Assembly: GCA_000733355.1 (NCBI GenBank)
Contig: JNVV01000001.1
Span: 1,525,404-1,589,403 of the forward strand
DNA from: Falciphora oryzae
Lineage: Eukaryota > Ascomycota > Sordariomycetes > Magnaporthales > Magnaporthaceae
DNA: 64,000 nt
Direction: 5' to 3'
The notes under the pieces were generated by a model, which saw only the letters and a list, made by a program, of their open reading frames with translations, was not told the DNA's origin and did no database searches. Position 1 is the stretch's first letter. Each line of letters opens with the position of its first letter. Positions 47,017-57,322 of this stretch are shown piece by piece. Position numbers and translations under genes: made by a program.

Positions 47017-48356
47017 TTAGTAGCTCCCCTCCCCGTAGCTGGGCGACATGATGCGGTCCAGCACATGAATGAGACCGTTGTCCGTCCTGCGCGCTCGTTA
47101 GCGAAAAGCAGTGAACCGACTGCTATGTTCGGTTGGGTTCTGGAAGCAGAGGCTGATGGCAGCGGGCTACACACAGATAATCGGGCTTTATGACCTTGGC
47201 GTCGTTGAAGTAAAAGTGACCATCCCTGATGGAAACCCGAACGTCCGTCCCCTCCAGGGACTTGAGAACCTGCCCGTCTCGTAGGTAGTAGCTGTAGGTG
47301 ACCTCGGATAAAAGGTGATGGCTATGGAGCCGTCGGTTAGCAGCAGCCTCTCCGACTCGGGTGGGCAAGCGCTAGATATGTGTGACCGCCTCGTAGGAAT
47401 CCAACATACCGCAAGGTACCCTCATCAAACCTTCCGCCTCTGTTGAACCCCTGATTATTCGTAGCGAGACACGTGACGTTGAATGCGTTGTCGACCATCG
47501 GCCGGAGACCCTTCTTTTTCGGCGTCTGACCGAATTCGTCTAGGCTCCGCACACACCGGCTGGTTTCTGAGCAAGGCGCAGGTATGTCCAGATATCCTAT
47601 TCGAGTCCCACAGCGTCAGGCCAGGTGGATGAGCAACAGCTTTGGCAAGGGGAGCTGGGGGGATGGACGCTACTTGTCGATGAGCTGGTAATACGGTAAT
47701 ACCCGCAGTCCCAGCGACCGTCCACGAAGGTTATGGCACCCGCAGACGCAAGGCCGCCGCGGGCTCTGGTATCCCCGGCAGAGCCGCTCCTGATTCTTAG
47801 CTTGGGCAGACCGAGTAGCTGTTGAATCGTCATCACTGCGTTCTGCGAAATAGCACCCCCAAACTAGGCAATGAGCGCTGCGTCGCCGGCCACCTTGGGG
47901 TCCACGGGTTGGAACGCTGCCGGGACGGGGACGTTTCCCTCGCCTCCCAGGCTTGGGCTGAGGCCACCCTGCTGGCGCTCCGAGAGCCGAGGCGGATGGG
48001 GATCCTCGGTCGAGTAAGCGCCCTGGGTCGAATAGCCGTCCTCGGCCGGGTAGCTGTCTTGGGTCGAGGTGAGGTTGCTCCTGGTTAGCAGAGCTAGGAG
48101 GGTGTGGTAGCACAGGATATCACGGAGCTTGTCCTCGGACATCGACTTGAGGCGGCTGCCAGTCTCATCGTAGTACCTGTCCAGGGCGGCATTGGTGGGG
48201 ATCAGGACGGTGCCGTTTGTCCAGCCGTCGGGGATGATAGAATCGAAGACGGCAGGGTTGGCGTTGAGGAGCTTTTTGAAGCAAGAAAGTTTTGGGTTGT
48301 CTGATATGGCCGTGGAAAGATCTTGGGAGGAGCGCCAGACACCAAGAGAGGCGCAT
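47017..48356 (-). pseudogene. Decayed fasciclin (FAS1) repeat protein gene
   Basis: Two FAS1 domains are readable on the minus strand but not in one frame. The first contains DNPKLSCFKKLLNANPAVF, GTVLIPTNAAL and KLRDILCYHTLL. The second contains SYYLRDGQVLKSLEGTDV, IRDGHFYFNDAKVI and NGLIHVLDRIMSP, and uses two plausible introns (GTATGT donor with a CTAAC-type acceptor near 47324; the last acceptor near 47087). Breaks: the signal-peptide-like start (MRLSWCLALL at 48356) is out of frame with domain 1; an in-frame TAG lies at 47864-47866; an 8-bp tandem duplication at 47687-47702 shifts the frame inside GYY..LIDK; a further single-base loss follows near 47670, and another shift near 47580. FAS1 proteins are secreted adhesion or wall proteins. 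A 51-nt intron could remove the TAG, but not the other breaks. Sequencing error is the other explanation. Confidence 0.62.
47687..47702. repeat. 8-bp tandem duplication causing a frameshift
   Basis: GGTAATAC is present twice in direct succession inside the fasciclin remnant. Removing one copy rejoins the reading frame across the strand that precedes LIDK, so the duplication looks recent. Confidence 0.75.
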
Positions 48357-50923
48357 CACCACGCCTGCCTGCCGGTAATCTGCCGCCGTCCTTTGCAACT
48401 GGCACTGACAAACTTGAAGGCCGCCTTATGAGGAGTGCAGTATGGATGGTACACAAGGCCCAAGACACTTTGGATAGCTGGGGCTCTGAGCGGATGCAAT
48501 GAGAAAAAGCCTGATGGGCAGACGGAAGAAATATATCTTGGCAACAATGACACCTTAAAAGAAAACATGCTGCTTCAGCATGAAGGAAAGGAGTTGGGTG
48601 AGGGGAGTGTCAATTTGTCAATCTAGTCGATGACAAGTCCACGGACGGCATCATCATAGACATGGCCAGCATAAAGTTAAGGGTTCTCCTTCTAGGTAGC
48701 ATATGGGTCGGAGTACTGACCACTCCATTCGTGGTATCGCGGTTGAACTGCCGTCGTTATATAGCAGGAAAGGCTTCTCCAGCTCCAGCCTCGTATTATT
48801 GTAATTGGGAACCTTGTCAGCTTGGATGACGAGGAAAGCGCTGGTTCGATCCAAACGCAATCGATTATGAGCCGAGTAGCCAAAAAAAACGCGGAAAATG
48901 TTGGTGGAACGTTTTTGTCTTTGTTTTCTTCTTTACCTGATCCGGCGCTGCCATCATCCGTATCGCTCCGCGCTCAACTCCATTTCAACGCGAAAAAGGA
49001 GGAAATGTGTAGATCAGGGCACCTGAGGCGAGCTCAGCAACACCGCGGGTTGTCTATCTCTTCAGGCGAGCGGCCGTCAACAATAATGCCGACGCATAGG
49101 TAATTCGGCCTAGTTAACGGGCTGGGACGTTTTCTTGTCGACTTTAAGATCGAAAATGGAACCGAGCCGCTCCAAGCATCACCCAAAGCAGCGCAGGCTC
49201 ACGTGCGGGCTTGAGTTGCACCATGGGCTGGCGGCAGGTAGAGCTCCCCCGTGATTCGTCCCCAGCCATTTCCTTGGGCTGTATTCGTTCCTCCAAATCC
49301 ATCTGGGTTTTTGGATTCCCCTTTTCCTTTTGGATTTCCAAGAGACTTGTCTCCTCTCCTGGGTATCCCTCGTACGGCGCAACATCTCAATCAAGCTCGA
49401 GCGCCTATACACAACCTGGCCCACTGCCCAGACTCCCCGCTGGATAAATCCAGCCGGCTTGAAGACATGTAGCCTGTGGTATCGCTTTTCGCCGTCTTCT
49501 TATTCCAACCTTGCCGATCTATCGGGCATCTACCATATCTCGTCAGCCATATCCGAGATCGTTCTCTTTCTATTATAGCCTTGTACAAAGCACCCCACGT
49601 GGCGCTGGGTCTCGGCTCTTCCCTAGCATGTCCCCCAGGTGAACACTGTCGCCAAGACACACATTATCCCTCACGCACAACCTTGACGCCGTGCCGAAGC
49701 GGCATGCCGTCCCCGTTGGTTTCTCATGCTTCTTGGTCTGACTTAAATCGGCCGAGATGAGGACGAGCACACAAGAGGCGGATCAAAGACATCCGCCAAA
49801 TCAAAGCGGCTAAAAAAAATCAAGGGGCTTGCACACACTGCCGTTGCTTCTGTTTCTTCCCTCGCTTTTCCCTCGCCTACTTACCGCCATGGTATACACC
49901 ACTCATCTTTATCACAGCCCACGAATATGTCTGCGCTTGCTTGATAATTCCCGGGCACACGACTGACTGCTGGATCTCTGCCTGGCCATGTCTTCATAAT
50001 CCAGCGGGCCATCTCGCTGGTAAGCCGAAGCCCGGTGTGTTTCCATTATAGCGTCTTGGTCGATGCCCTGGTCTTTTCGCAAACTACGAAAACATCTGTC
50101 ACCGCCCCCTGTGCTTCGAGAAGCTGCTTACCGCCGTGGGTTATACTCTCAGGGAACGGCATGGCTACTGAGCTCCTCCGTCGCACGAGAGAGACCAGTT
50201 TCGCCAAGCTTTCTCGCTGCCGTCCACTCCCGACGCGGCCGGTGCGACGGGTCCTCGAGCGCGGCTCCTATCATTTTCCGCCTTCTGGCTCCCCCATGTC
50301 TTGGCCGGACTCGTCGTGTGATACATCTGTTGCTCCCTCGAAATTGTTCGAGTATCTATTTGCTGATCAGGTCATCCAGTTACCTTCCTGCTCTTGACTC
50401 TCTACTCTCTTCTTTGCCTGTTTCCTCCTTCCGGCCGGCCCTTTTCTCAACAACGTGACACCTCCCTGTACCCCCCACAAAGGACATATCAGTGGCGTCA
50501 GGCCCCGGTACACGACAGACTTCCCTGCTCACCCTGGCTACGTTTTAAATACCATCACGCCATGGGTTTATTGCGCAGTGTGTAGCATCACCGCCCATGG
50601 ACGGGTAGCCGCCGCAGCGTTGCGCGCTTACTGCCTCTTGCCTTGGGGGCTATCTATCTGCTTTTAGCTGTGCCCTTCCGCTTTCACCAGAGTCTGAGAG
50701 CGATCCTGTTACTTTCCGGGACTCGAGCTAGACAGCTGGCGGCCAGACACAAAGTACCACAACCCACATCGATCTTCCCTCGTCCCCAACAGCCTCGAAC
50801 ACCTATATATCTAGAGGGCGCAGTGACGGGACGGCGCGCGTCACCCCGGCACACGCACCCGGGACTTGGCTCCTCCTCGCCCTCCTTTCCCAGCATCTGC
50901 TACGCCTAACCATCTCGAGCGCC
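48357..50923. other. Intergenic region, no supported gene
   Basis: Upstream of the fasciclin remnant and of the Cys-rich gene at 50924. A C/T-rich stretch occupies much of 50000-50500. No exon chain or domain recognised. A TATATAT box at 50804-50810 faces the gene at 50924. Confidence 0.5.
50804..50810 (+). promoter_or_regulatory. TATA-like box upstream of the Cys-rich gene at 50924
   Basis: TATATAT 114 bp before the ATG. If used, transcription would start near 50835-50840, leaving a leader of about 85 nt. Confidence 0.45.
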
Positions 50924-51748
50924 ATGGCGCACCCGCACCCACAAGCGCCACCACCGCCGCCGCGGCCATACCTCGACGCGGTGTGCAAGCCGCCGACGCT
51001 CCGCGCGGGCGAGGTCGTGCCGCCCTGCATCTCGGTCGACGTGACCGAGGCGCTCTGCTTCCCCAACGGCACGACCCCGCTGCACCTCGAGGCGCACGCC
51101 CAGTGCATGTGCCGCGGCTCCTTCTTCGCCGAGTGGTCCGCCTGCCGCGCCTGCCTGTCCCTGCACGGCCTGCTGTCCGAGTCCGACCGCGCCTTCTACG
51201 CCGCCGTCGTCGCCGAGGCCAGCTCCGCCCTCTGCGGCTTCCTCGCCGACCCGCCGGCCGCCACCACGCCGCCACCCGTCCCCTTCAGGGTCCTGTCCGC
51301 CTCCGCTGAGGCGGCCCTTCCCAGCCGGCGGAGCGGCGCGGGCGTCGTCCCGGGGGGCATGGCGCCCGGTGGCGGCGGCGAAAGGCCGGGGCCGGACGAC
51401 AAAGCCCCCTCACGGACCGAGGTCAGCCTCTACTATACGCCCAGCGGGCCGCAAGGGCCCGGCCCGATCACGGGGAGCGCCGCGCTCGCCTCGGCCACCG
51501 GCCTGCAGTTCGCCACAGGGAAGCCGCCTGCCTTGGGCACCGCCGCCTCGCCACCGCCAGGAGTTCCGACGACATCGCCACCTTTCACCCCTTTTGGAAC
51601 TGGGGCGCCGACTAGCTCGGGACTCGGTCCCACGCCCGGCGATGCCCTTTCGGTGTCGAGGGCAGGCGCCGGCTTGAGGCCAGGGAAGGGCCGGGTGCTG
51701 CTGGTGTTACTGGGCTTCTGTACAGTTGCTGCCAGATCCGCGCTGTAG
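50924..51748 (+). CDS. Cys-rich extracellular-type protein with C-terminal hydrophobic tail
   Basis: Single exon from the ATG at 50924, 274 aa. The N-terminal half is a conserved Cys module: PPCISVDVTEALCFPNGTTPL, HAQCMCRGSFFAEWSACRACLSLHGL and FYAAVVAEASSALCGF, a pattern I associate with fungal secreted or GPI proteins. It is followed by a Gly/Pro/Ser-rich region and a hydrophobic end (RVLLVLLGFCTVAARSAL) that suits GPI attachment. The ATG itself is not followed by a signal peptide, yet the in-frame codons just upstream read WLLLALLSQHLLRL, a good signal sequence without any in-frame ATG back to the stop at about 50730. Either an upstream exon or non-AUG start supplies it, or the protein is intracellular. 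Function unknown. Confidence 0.72.
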   Translation: MAHPHPQAPPPPPRPYLDAVCKPPTLRAGEVVPPCISVDVTEALCFPNGTTPLHLEAHAQCMCRGSFFAEWSACRACLSLHGLLSESDRAFYAAVVAEASSALCGFLADPPAATTPPPVPFRVLSASAEAALPSRRSGAGVVPGGMAPGGGGERPGPDDKAPSRTEVSLYYTPSGPQGPGPITGSAALASATGLQFATGKPPALGTAASPPPGVPTTSPPFTPFGTGAPTSSGLGPTPGDALSVSRAGAGLRPGKGRVLLVLLGFCTVAARSAL

Positions 51749-52182
51749 TCGGTGTCAATGTCCTTTGCCTTTTTAGCTTATTCGATCGGTGTTAGTTGCT
51801 TCGCATCTCCATATACCCATGCCCATGGTGGTCTCTTGGCTTCTTGCTTCTCGCCCTTCCCTTCATCCCGCCTAAACTCAAGTTACTAGGTAATCTTAAG
51901 TGACCATCGCTTTGACATAGCCTCAAGCGCCTCCGACATCTCCACTTGACATGCCCAGCGTTTGATTTTACCGCTTGTTTGTTACATTTGTGCCTCTTCT
52001 TCTATCTTGCTCTGTAGTTGTTATCCCTATGAACCTTTACCTACAGCCAAGATTTGCCTTTGAACTGTTCAAACGCTGGAGCCGGAGGTATTTTGCTAAG
52101 GTTATACAAACTTCCTCATATCCTCTTGTCTCCAAATGAATAGACTTGGCCATAATGCCATACGCCAGGTACTGATCCGTCC
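51749..52182. other. Convergent 3' region
   Basis: 434 bp between the stop of the Cys-rich gene and the stop of the GFA gene. No gene seen; T-rich on the plus strand. Confidence 0.6.
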
Positions 52183-52977
52183 TTACTCGGGCATGTGCGT
52201 GAAGGGTTTGGCTAGGTTCTCCTGGCAGAAGGGGAGCTTGCCGACGGTCCAGATCTCGGTGTCCTACAGGTTGGTGTAAGTAATCATCCAAAACGGTGCC
52301 TCTGCTGTCATCGTCTGGAAGGGTGATGTGGGGGTCTCACAGGCTTGAGAGTCTTCTTGATCTCGGCATCGAGAGTGCCGCCCTTGAGAGCGATGATCTC
52401 GGGGGCAGCATCCGGATCGTGCGCAATGGGCGAGCCGCATTCGCTGCAGAAGATGCGGTGGACGGCCTTGCCGGAGCTGCCCTTGCCCGCCCAGGATTTG
52501 GTCGGACCGTTGATGGTGAGCTTATCCTTGGGGACGACCACGACGAGTGCTGTGCATCAGAAGGACCCGTAGTCTGTCAGCCTGGTCTCATTCCATACAC
52601 CTGGCACGGGGACCATCATCACGGGAAGCCCGCTTGCATATGGTGGAAATCGCAACTGCAGGACCCTATCCCTGAGGTCCCCCGCCGGCAGCGGCGAGAT
52701 CGGCGGGCCCCACTGGCACTCGTTGGTGGGGTTTGGTGGGGTCAATAGCACACACGACGTCATCCAGGCGGGGCTGTCTCCCTCTGGGTAATGGAAGCCG
52801 TCGAGGGGGGACGGGAGCTTCTTGTGCAGTACAGTGAGTGCTCAGGCGAAACTCACAGTAAGTCGAGCCGCTCTGGCGCTGGCAGTCATCGCAATGGTCG
52901 TATCCGGTAATTATGGGCGCGTCCACGTCCACCTTGTACGTGACGGCATTGCAGAGACAGTGGCCGGTGAGAACCAT
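52183..52977 (-). CDS. GFA / CENP-V-fold zinc protein
   Basis: Three exons on the minus strand, 52977-52857, 52549-52341 and 52263-52183 (introns 307 and 77 nt), 136 aa, the normal size for this family. The Mss4-like fold binds zinc through Cys pairs: HCLCNAVTY, DHCDDCQRQSGS and FCSECGSPI, all visible and intact. The family is named for glutathione-dependent formaldehyde-activating enzyme, but most fungal members have no proven substrate. The first junction completes TYSLVVVVPKDK and the last joins LKP to DTEIWTVGKLPFCQENL, both expected from the family pattern, so the model is secure despite the long first intron. A TATATAAATA box lies about 290 bp upstream. Confidence 0.92.
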
Positions 52978-55004
52978 TTTGGGCAAGCTGGTGGGCCAGA
53001 AGCGGAGAGTCTGGTGTTCGCCTACGCAGAATGGACTCTTAATGAGAACCCGGATGGACAAGGCTCGAGGCTGGTAGATAGACGCTTACCTAGGAAATTA
53101 TGTGTACCTGCGTTTGTACTCCCGAATCTGGAGATCAAGATTCACACTTGTTTTTGGTGTCGTGGAAAAAGGTCGTCGTGGTCGTCGTTGTCGGGACGTT
53201 TTGTTGTCGATGTCGAGATGGTGTTGGTATTTGTGCAGAAGGTGAGGAGAAGAGGGAACCTGGAAGTATTTATATAACAGGCTCCTCCAACATTCCAGCA
53301 TTACTGAGCTCCCTCGCCTGGGCACCTTTGGCCTCACAGTAGGCCGTCCGTATTACAAACGGACCCAGACAAGAGACGAGATCTATTGAGGACCCCAGGG
53401 TACTGTACCTGCTGGACGCCCCGAGGTACATGCGCAGCAGCTCGCGCAAGGGATCAAACGTTCTCCATGCAGTGTCCTGCTTTGGGCGTCGCCCTCGCCG
53501 AGGGGCCCACGAACGGGGCTTATCATGGAGGTCACAGTGGAGACAGGGTGCAGCTGCGCCAGTGACAAAACAGGAAGCCAAACGAAACAAGAACAACCTG
53601 TAGCCGAAGCACTATCGTACGCACTGCCTAACCAAGTAAACTGCTGGGATACGTGCGATCGGAACGGTTTGTGGGGGTGATGTGATGGCACTCACTTGCA
53701 TGCAGCGTGTTTTAGGGCGCGGAGAAGCTAACTGGCGGCCCTGAGGCCAACACTGTGAATCGACTTGCAGCTATGCAGCACATCAGCATCTGTAATACTC
53801 GCATCGCCCAAGTTTTCATGCCTACCTTGGCCCAAACTTGGACGGGACTCGAATGCATCACCACGAGCTGTCCCGCGGCCAATCGAAGCGACCAGAGAAT
53901 GAGAATGCTGTGCCTACCAAGGTACACCGGGAACGTGAGCATCTTACAGCACGGAAAGACTCAGGTTTCACCTAGGATGTACGAAAATGAGCACACTAGA
54001 GTGCCTACGGCTGAGAGGAACGCTCCAAAGAGTCGGTGAACACCAGAGGCCAGTCAGCAAATGCGTCCGTCCGGCAGCACAGCTGGGGTTATTTGTCATT
54101 GCGAGACCCCCGCACCCACCCTAATTAGCGCTGTGGATAGCAGCGTACAGCAGAGTGCTTCAATCTCACAGGTCACGGCAGGCAGAAAAAGGGCCGGTAT
54201 TTGGTGATACGAACCGAGCCCAATATTTGGAATTCCCACCGAAGGGATTGAGACCAAGCGAACCGTGCAGATCGCCGGGTGGGCAGCGGGAAGGACCGCA
54301 AATTCAAATCATTGTGCACGGCCTCGGGCATCCAACAGCTCGAAAACAGCTCAGGGGTTCAGGAGCTAAACGGTCTGGCGTCTCCATCCACTGTTACCCG
54401 CCAGCTCAATTGTCTTCCAAATACCTGGGCTGACCTCCAAGCTGAGTCTGTCCCCATCGACACGCATCGTCTCGCGGAGCGACACTTGGCGCATGCCGCC
54501 AGTCCCACGCGAGAAGCGCAACGCGCTGTGTTTTTGGGATCATGCACTCCTTCATGTTATGCCGCCTTCGACTGCTGGTTGAGTCCCAAAGCAGTGGCGA
54601 GACGACACTGCCAATGGCGCTTCCATGACCCCGTCGGCGAGACGGGCCACAATCAAGCGACGGATCCAACCGACGGCCGGTCGGCTCGCTAGCAAACCTC
54701 GGGAATGGACCGAATGCCGCGGGCTTTCCATCATAGAACGATCCGTGTTGTGGAAAATCTGCGCGCCGTCCCGCTCCTCGAGGCTATTCTGGCCGGAGGG
54801 ACGACCTCCGAATGCCTGATTCGGCTATACCCCCTTACCAAAATGTCAGGTACATATTAGTCGACGCGAATATGCCACTACGAGTCGAGCGCGACGGCGT
54901 TCTTTAGCTTAGCAGTGGCAGTTTTTGCTATTTACTTTTTTCTCCTGCCGAGGTCAAGCCTTTGTATCTGTCTGAGGGCTTGGATATCCAATTCGACGGT
55001 AGTG
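52978..55004. other. Divergent region between GFA gene and SGNH esterase gene
   Basis: About 2 kb with no recognisable gene. It carries a TATA-like box for the GFA gene near 53267. Frames on either strand up to about 135 codons lack domains. Confidence 0.5.
53267..53276 (-). promoter_or_regulatory. TATA-like box upstream of the GFA gene
   Basis: Minus-strand TATATAAATA, 290 bp before the ATG at 52977. Confidence 0.4.
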
Positions 55005-56084
55005 ATGATGTTGCCTCTCGTGGTTCGCGCCATCGTCGTCCTCGGCGCCTCTGCCTGCGCTGCAGCACAGATGGGGCCGACCAGCCGCTTCCTCGGCCGC
55101 GTCGACCCGTCCACGCGGGAGCTGACTTGGCCGGCAACCGGCATCGCAGTCGCGTTCGAGGGGACCTCGGCAAGCATCCCCATCACGTCCAAGACGGGAG
55201 ACCCTGCCATCGAGATGGTCGTCGACGGCGGGACGCCCATTGTGATCGACAAGGTCACGGGTCCCAGCATCGACACGCCCGCCGGCCTCCCCAGGGGCCG
55301 CCACACCGTCAAGATTCGCAAGAAGTCCGAGGCGTACTTTGGAAGCCTGTTTCTGGGTGAGCCGACGACAGATGGCACACTGATCCCGGTTCAGGTGCCC
55401 AAACGGCGCATCGAGCTCATCGGGGACTCCATCACAGCCGGCTACGGGCTCGAGGGCGTGTTTCCGTGCACCAACGCCGCCCACCTGGAGGCTGCAACCA
55501 AGACGTACGGGGCCCTGACTGCAAAGAACCTGTCGGCCGACTACTCCATCGTAGCGTGGTCAGGCAAAGGCGTTACCAGAAATTACGTGACCCCAGAGCC
55601 CGACCCTTCGCACCTGATGCCGCAACTCTGGGCGCAGTACGGCGCCCTCACGCCGCGGCCGTACGACTTCTCGGCCCCGGTCGACGTTGTCGTCATCAAC
55701 CTGGGCACCAACGACTTCTCCTTCAAGCCGGAGATGCGGCCCCAGCTTAACACCACCGTCTTCACCGCCGCCTTCATCGAGTTCGCCAAGACGGTGCACG
55801 CAAAGTACCCGGGCGCCACCATGTTCATCACCAGCTCCCCTCTGCTGGGCAATGACACTCCCGAGCAGCAGAGGACGAAGCACATCGGCGCCGTCAAGGC
55901 CACGATCGCCGCGCTCGACTTCCCGGCGCACTTTGTCGACTTCCCCACGCAGGACGCGTCCCATAACAACATCGGCTGCGACTACCACCCCTCTGCCCGG
56001 ACCAACCAGGAGATGGCCGTCATACTCACGGCTGCTATCCAGGAGGTGATGGGCTGGGGCTCGTGCAAGTCTCGGCGCCTTTAA
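55005..56084 (+). CDS. Secreted SGNH esterase, carbohydrate esterase family 2-like
   Basis: Single exon, 359 aa, from the first of two adjacent ATGs. A signal peptide (MMLPLVVRAIVVLGASACAAA) leads into a beta-rich N-terminal domain (residues about 23-130; FLGRVDPSTRELTWPATGIAVAFEG), then an SGNH/GDSL hydrolase domain. The catalytic Ser is residue 142 in ELIGDSITAGYG; block III is NLGTNDFS near 233-240; the catalytic His is residue 328 in DYHPS, with the family's D-x-x-H spacing altered to D-Y-H. The two-domain arrangement is that of CE2 acetyl esterases, which remove acetyl groups from xylan and other plant polysaccharides. Substrate is inferred from family. It is convergent with the secreted GH18-like gene, 251 bp between stops. 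Confidence 0.88.
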   Translation: MMLPLVVRAIVVLGASACAAAQMGPTSRFLGRVDPSTRELTWPATGIAVAFEGTSASIPITSKTGDPAIEMVVDGGTPIVIDKVTGPSIDTPAGLPRGRHTVKIRKKSEAYFGSLFLGEPTTDGTLIPVQVPKRRIELIGDSITAGYGLEGVFPCTNAAHLEAATKTYGALTAKNLSADYSIVAWSGKGVTRNYVTPEPDPSHLMPQLWAQYGALTPRPYDFSAPVDVVVINLGTNDFSFKPEMRPQLNTTVFTAAFIEFAKTVHAKYPGATMFITSSPLLGNDTPEQQRTKHIGAVKATIAALDFPAHFVDFPTQDASHNNIGCDYHPSARTNQEMAVILTAAIQEVMGWGSCKSRRL

Positions 56085-56335
56085 CGTTATTCCCGCAGGG
56101 GGCATGAGATTCCACATATACGAGCTCAAGGAATGCCACCGCATACTGGTACGATATGAATATCTACCGATGTGAATATTTACATAAACTCGACAACCAC
56201 TGACACCCCTGGTCAGATGGAAGTGTCCTAATGTGGTAAACCTATAAATAACCCCGGTCCGCCACCTCAAAAAGCAGCCCACATAATCTTTTTATAAGAC
56301 AGAGTGCCAACCGAGTGGAGACAGCCTACCAACGA

Positions 56336-57214
56336 TCAGGGAAAGACGCTGTTCAGAACGTCCGCATACTCCCTGTACGAGAGGCCCATCTTCTCGATGT
56401 CGTACTCGTTCCAGTACCCGCCGCCGCCCAGCGCGCCCCTGGACGCCCAGCCCGCGAAGCGCGACCGGGCCTGGGCGGGCGAGACGCCGTACCAGGACTT
56501 GGCGTCGTTGATGACCCAGAGCAGCGGCACGACCTTCATGCCGAGGTTGTTCTGCCAAGCGATGGGGTCGTTGCCGGCGCCGCCGTCGTAGCACTGCAGG
56601 TACATGCGGTCGAACAGCCAGTCCTTCTCGGCCAGGCCCGCGTTGAGCTGGCGCAGCAGGCTCTGGTAGAAGCCGATGTTGGTGTAGGGGCTCGCGGCGT
56701 ACTTGTAGCCCATGCGGCCGAGCATCTTGGCGAAGGTCACGGTGCTCGACACCTCGTAGATGGCCTCGTCGTTGTTGTTGACGGCGTCGAGGTTCCAGGC
56801 CGCCTTGAGCGCCGCAAAGTTGCGGTACACGTTTGTGTTGTCGCCCGGCCCCGGCGAGGACATGAGCTCGCGCACGTTGGCCGAGTTCATGCAGATCTCG
56901 AGCCGGTTCACCGTGCTTCCCGGGCCCTTGAGCGACCGCATCTTGGACTGCAGGGCCGCGCCGCCGACGTAGGCGCCGCCCGACGCGACGAGGACGTCCT
57001 TGCTGCCGGGCGTGTTGGAGTAGTACATGATGTCCCCGTTGGCGAGGACGCCGACGCCAAAGATGACGAGGGAGTTGAAGCCCGAGGTGGTGATGGCTGT
57101 CGTGTTCGACACCATGACGTCCTTGAAGAGGTAGATGTTGCGGATGTTGGCGGCCGCGCTGAGGGGCAGCAACAGCGCCAGGAGGAGGGTCGTCGCCCAA
57201 GCCGGAGTCTTCAT
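56336..57214 (-). CDS. Secreted GH18-like (TIM-barrel) protein of unknown activity
   Basis: Single exon, 292 aa, from the ATG at 57214. Signal peptide MKTPAWATTLLLALLLPLSAA. The body looks like a chitinase-type barrel: NSLVIFGVGVLANGDI (strand 1-2), a degenerate acidic motif LDAVNNNDEA near residues 142-151 where GH18 enzymes have DGxDxDxE, KYAASPYTNIGFYQSLL, then DRMYLQCYDGG, which resembles the MxYD strand, and VVPLLWV near the end. Whether the Asp-Glu of the degenerate motif is catalytic cannot be told by eye, so this may be an inactive carbohydrate-binding relative. A TATA-like box lies about 100 bp upstream. Confidence is high that it is a real secreted protein and moderate for the fold. 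Confidence 0.8.
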   Translation of the reverse strand: MKTPAWATTLLLALLLPLSAAANIRNIYLFKDVMVSNTTAITTSGFNSLVIFGVGVLANGDIMYYSNTPGSKDVLVASGGAYVGGAALQSKMRSLKGPGSTVNRLEICMNSANVRELMSSPGPGDNTNVYRNFAALKAAWNLDAVNNNDEAIYEVSSTVTFAKMLGRMGYKYAASPYTNIGFYQSLLRQLNAGLAEKDWLFDRMYLQCYDGGAGNDPIAWQNNLGMKVVPLLWVINDAKSWYGVSPAQARSRFAGWASRGALGGGGYWNEYDIEKMGLSYREYADVLNSVFP

Positions 57215-57315
57215 CTTTGCTGACGGTTGTGAGAGAGGCAGAGGTAAGGTCTGAGAGACGGAGAAGCCTGGCGACAGAGGCTCCCGGCAAGGATGGGCCT
57301 GGCCGTCTCTGCCTG

Positions 57316-57322
57316 CTATATA
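57316..57322 (-). promoter_or_regulatory. TATA-like box upstream of the GH18-like gene
   Basis: Minus-strand TATATAG, 102 bp before the ATG at 57214. Confidence 0.45.

Noticed and set aside
52557..52763. Minus-strand ORF inside the first intron of the GFA gene
   Set aside because: Splicing across it gives an intact family-typical protein; the ORF has no domain.
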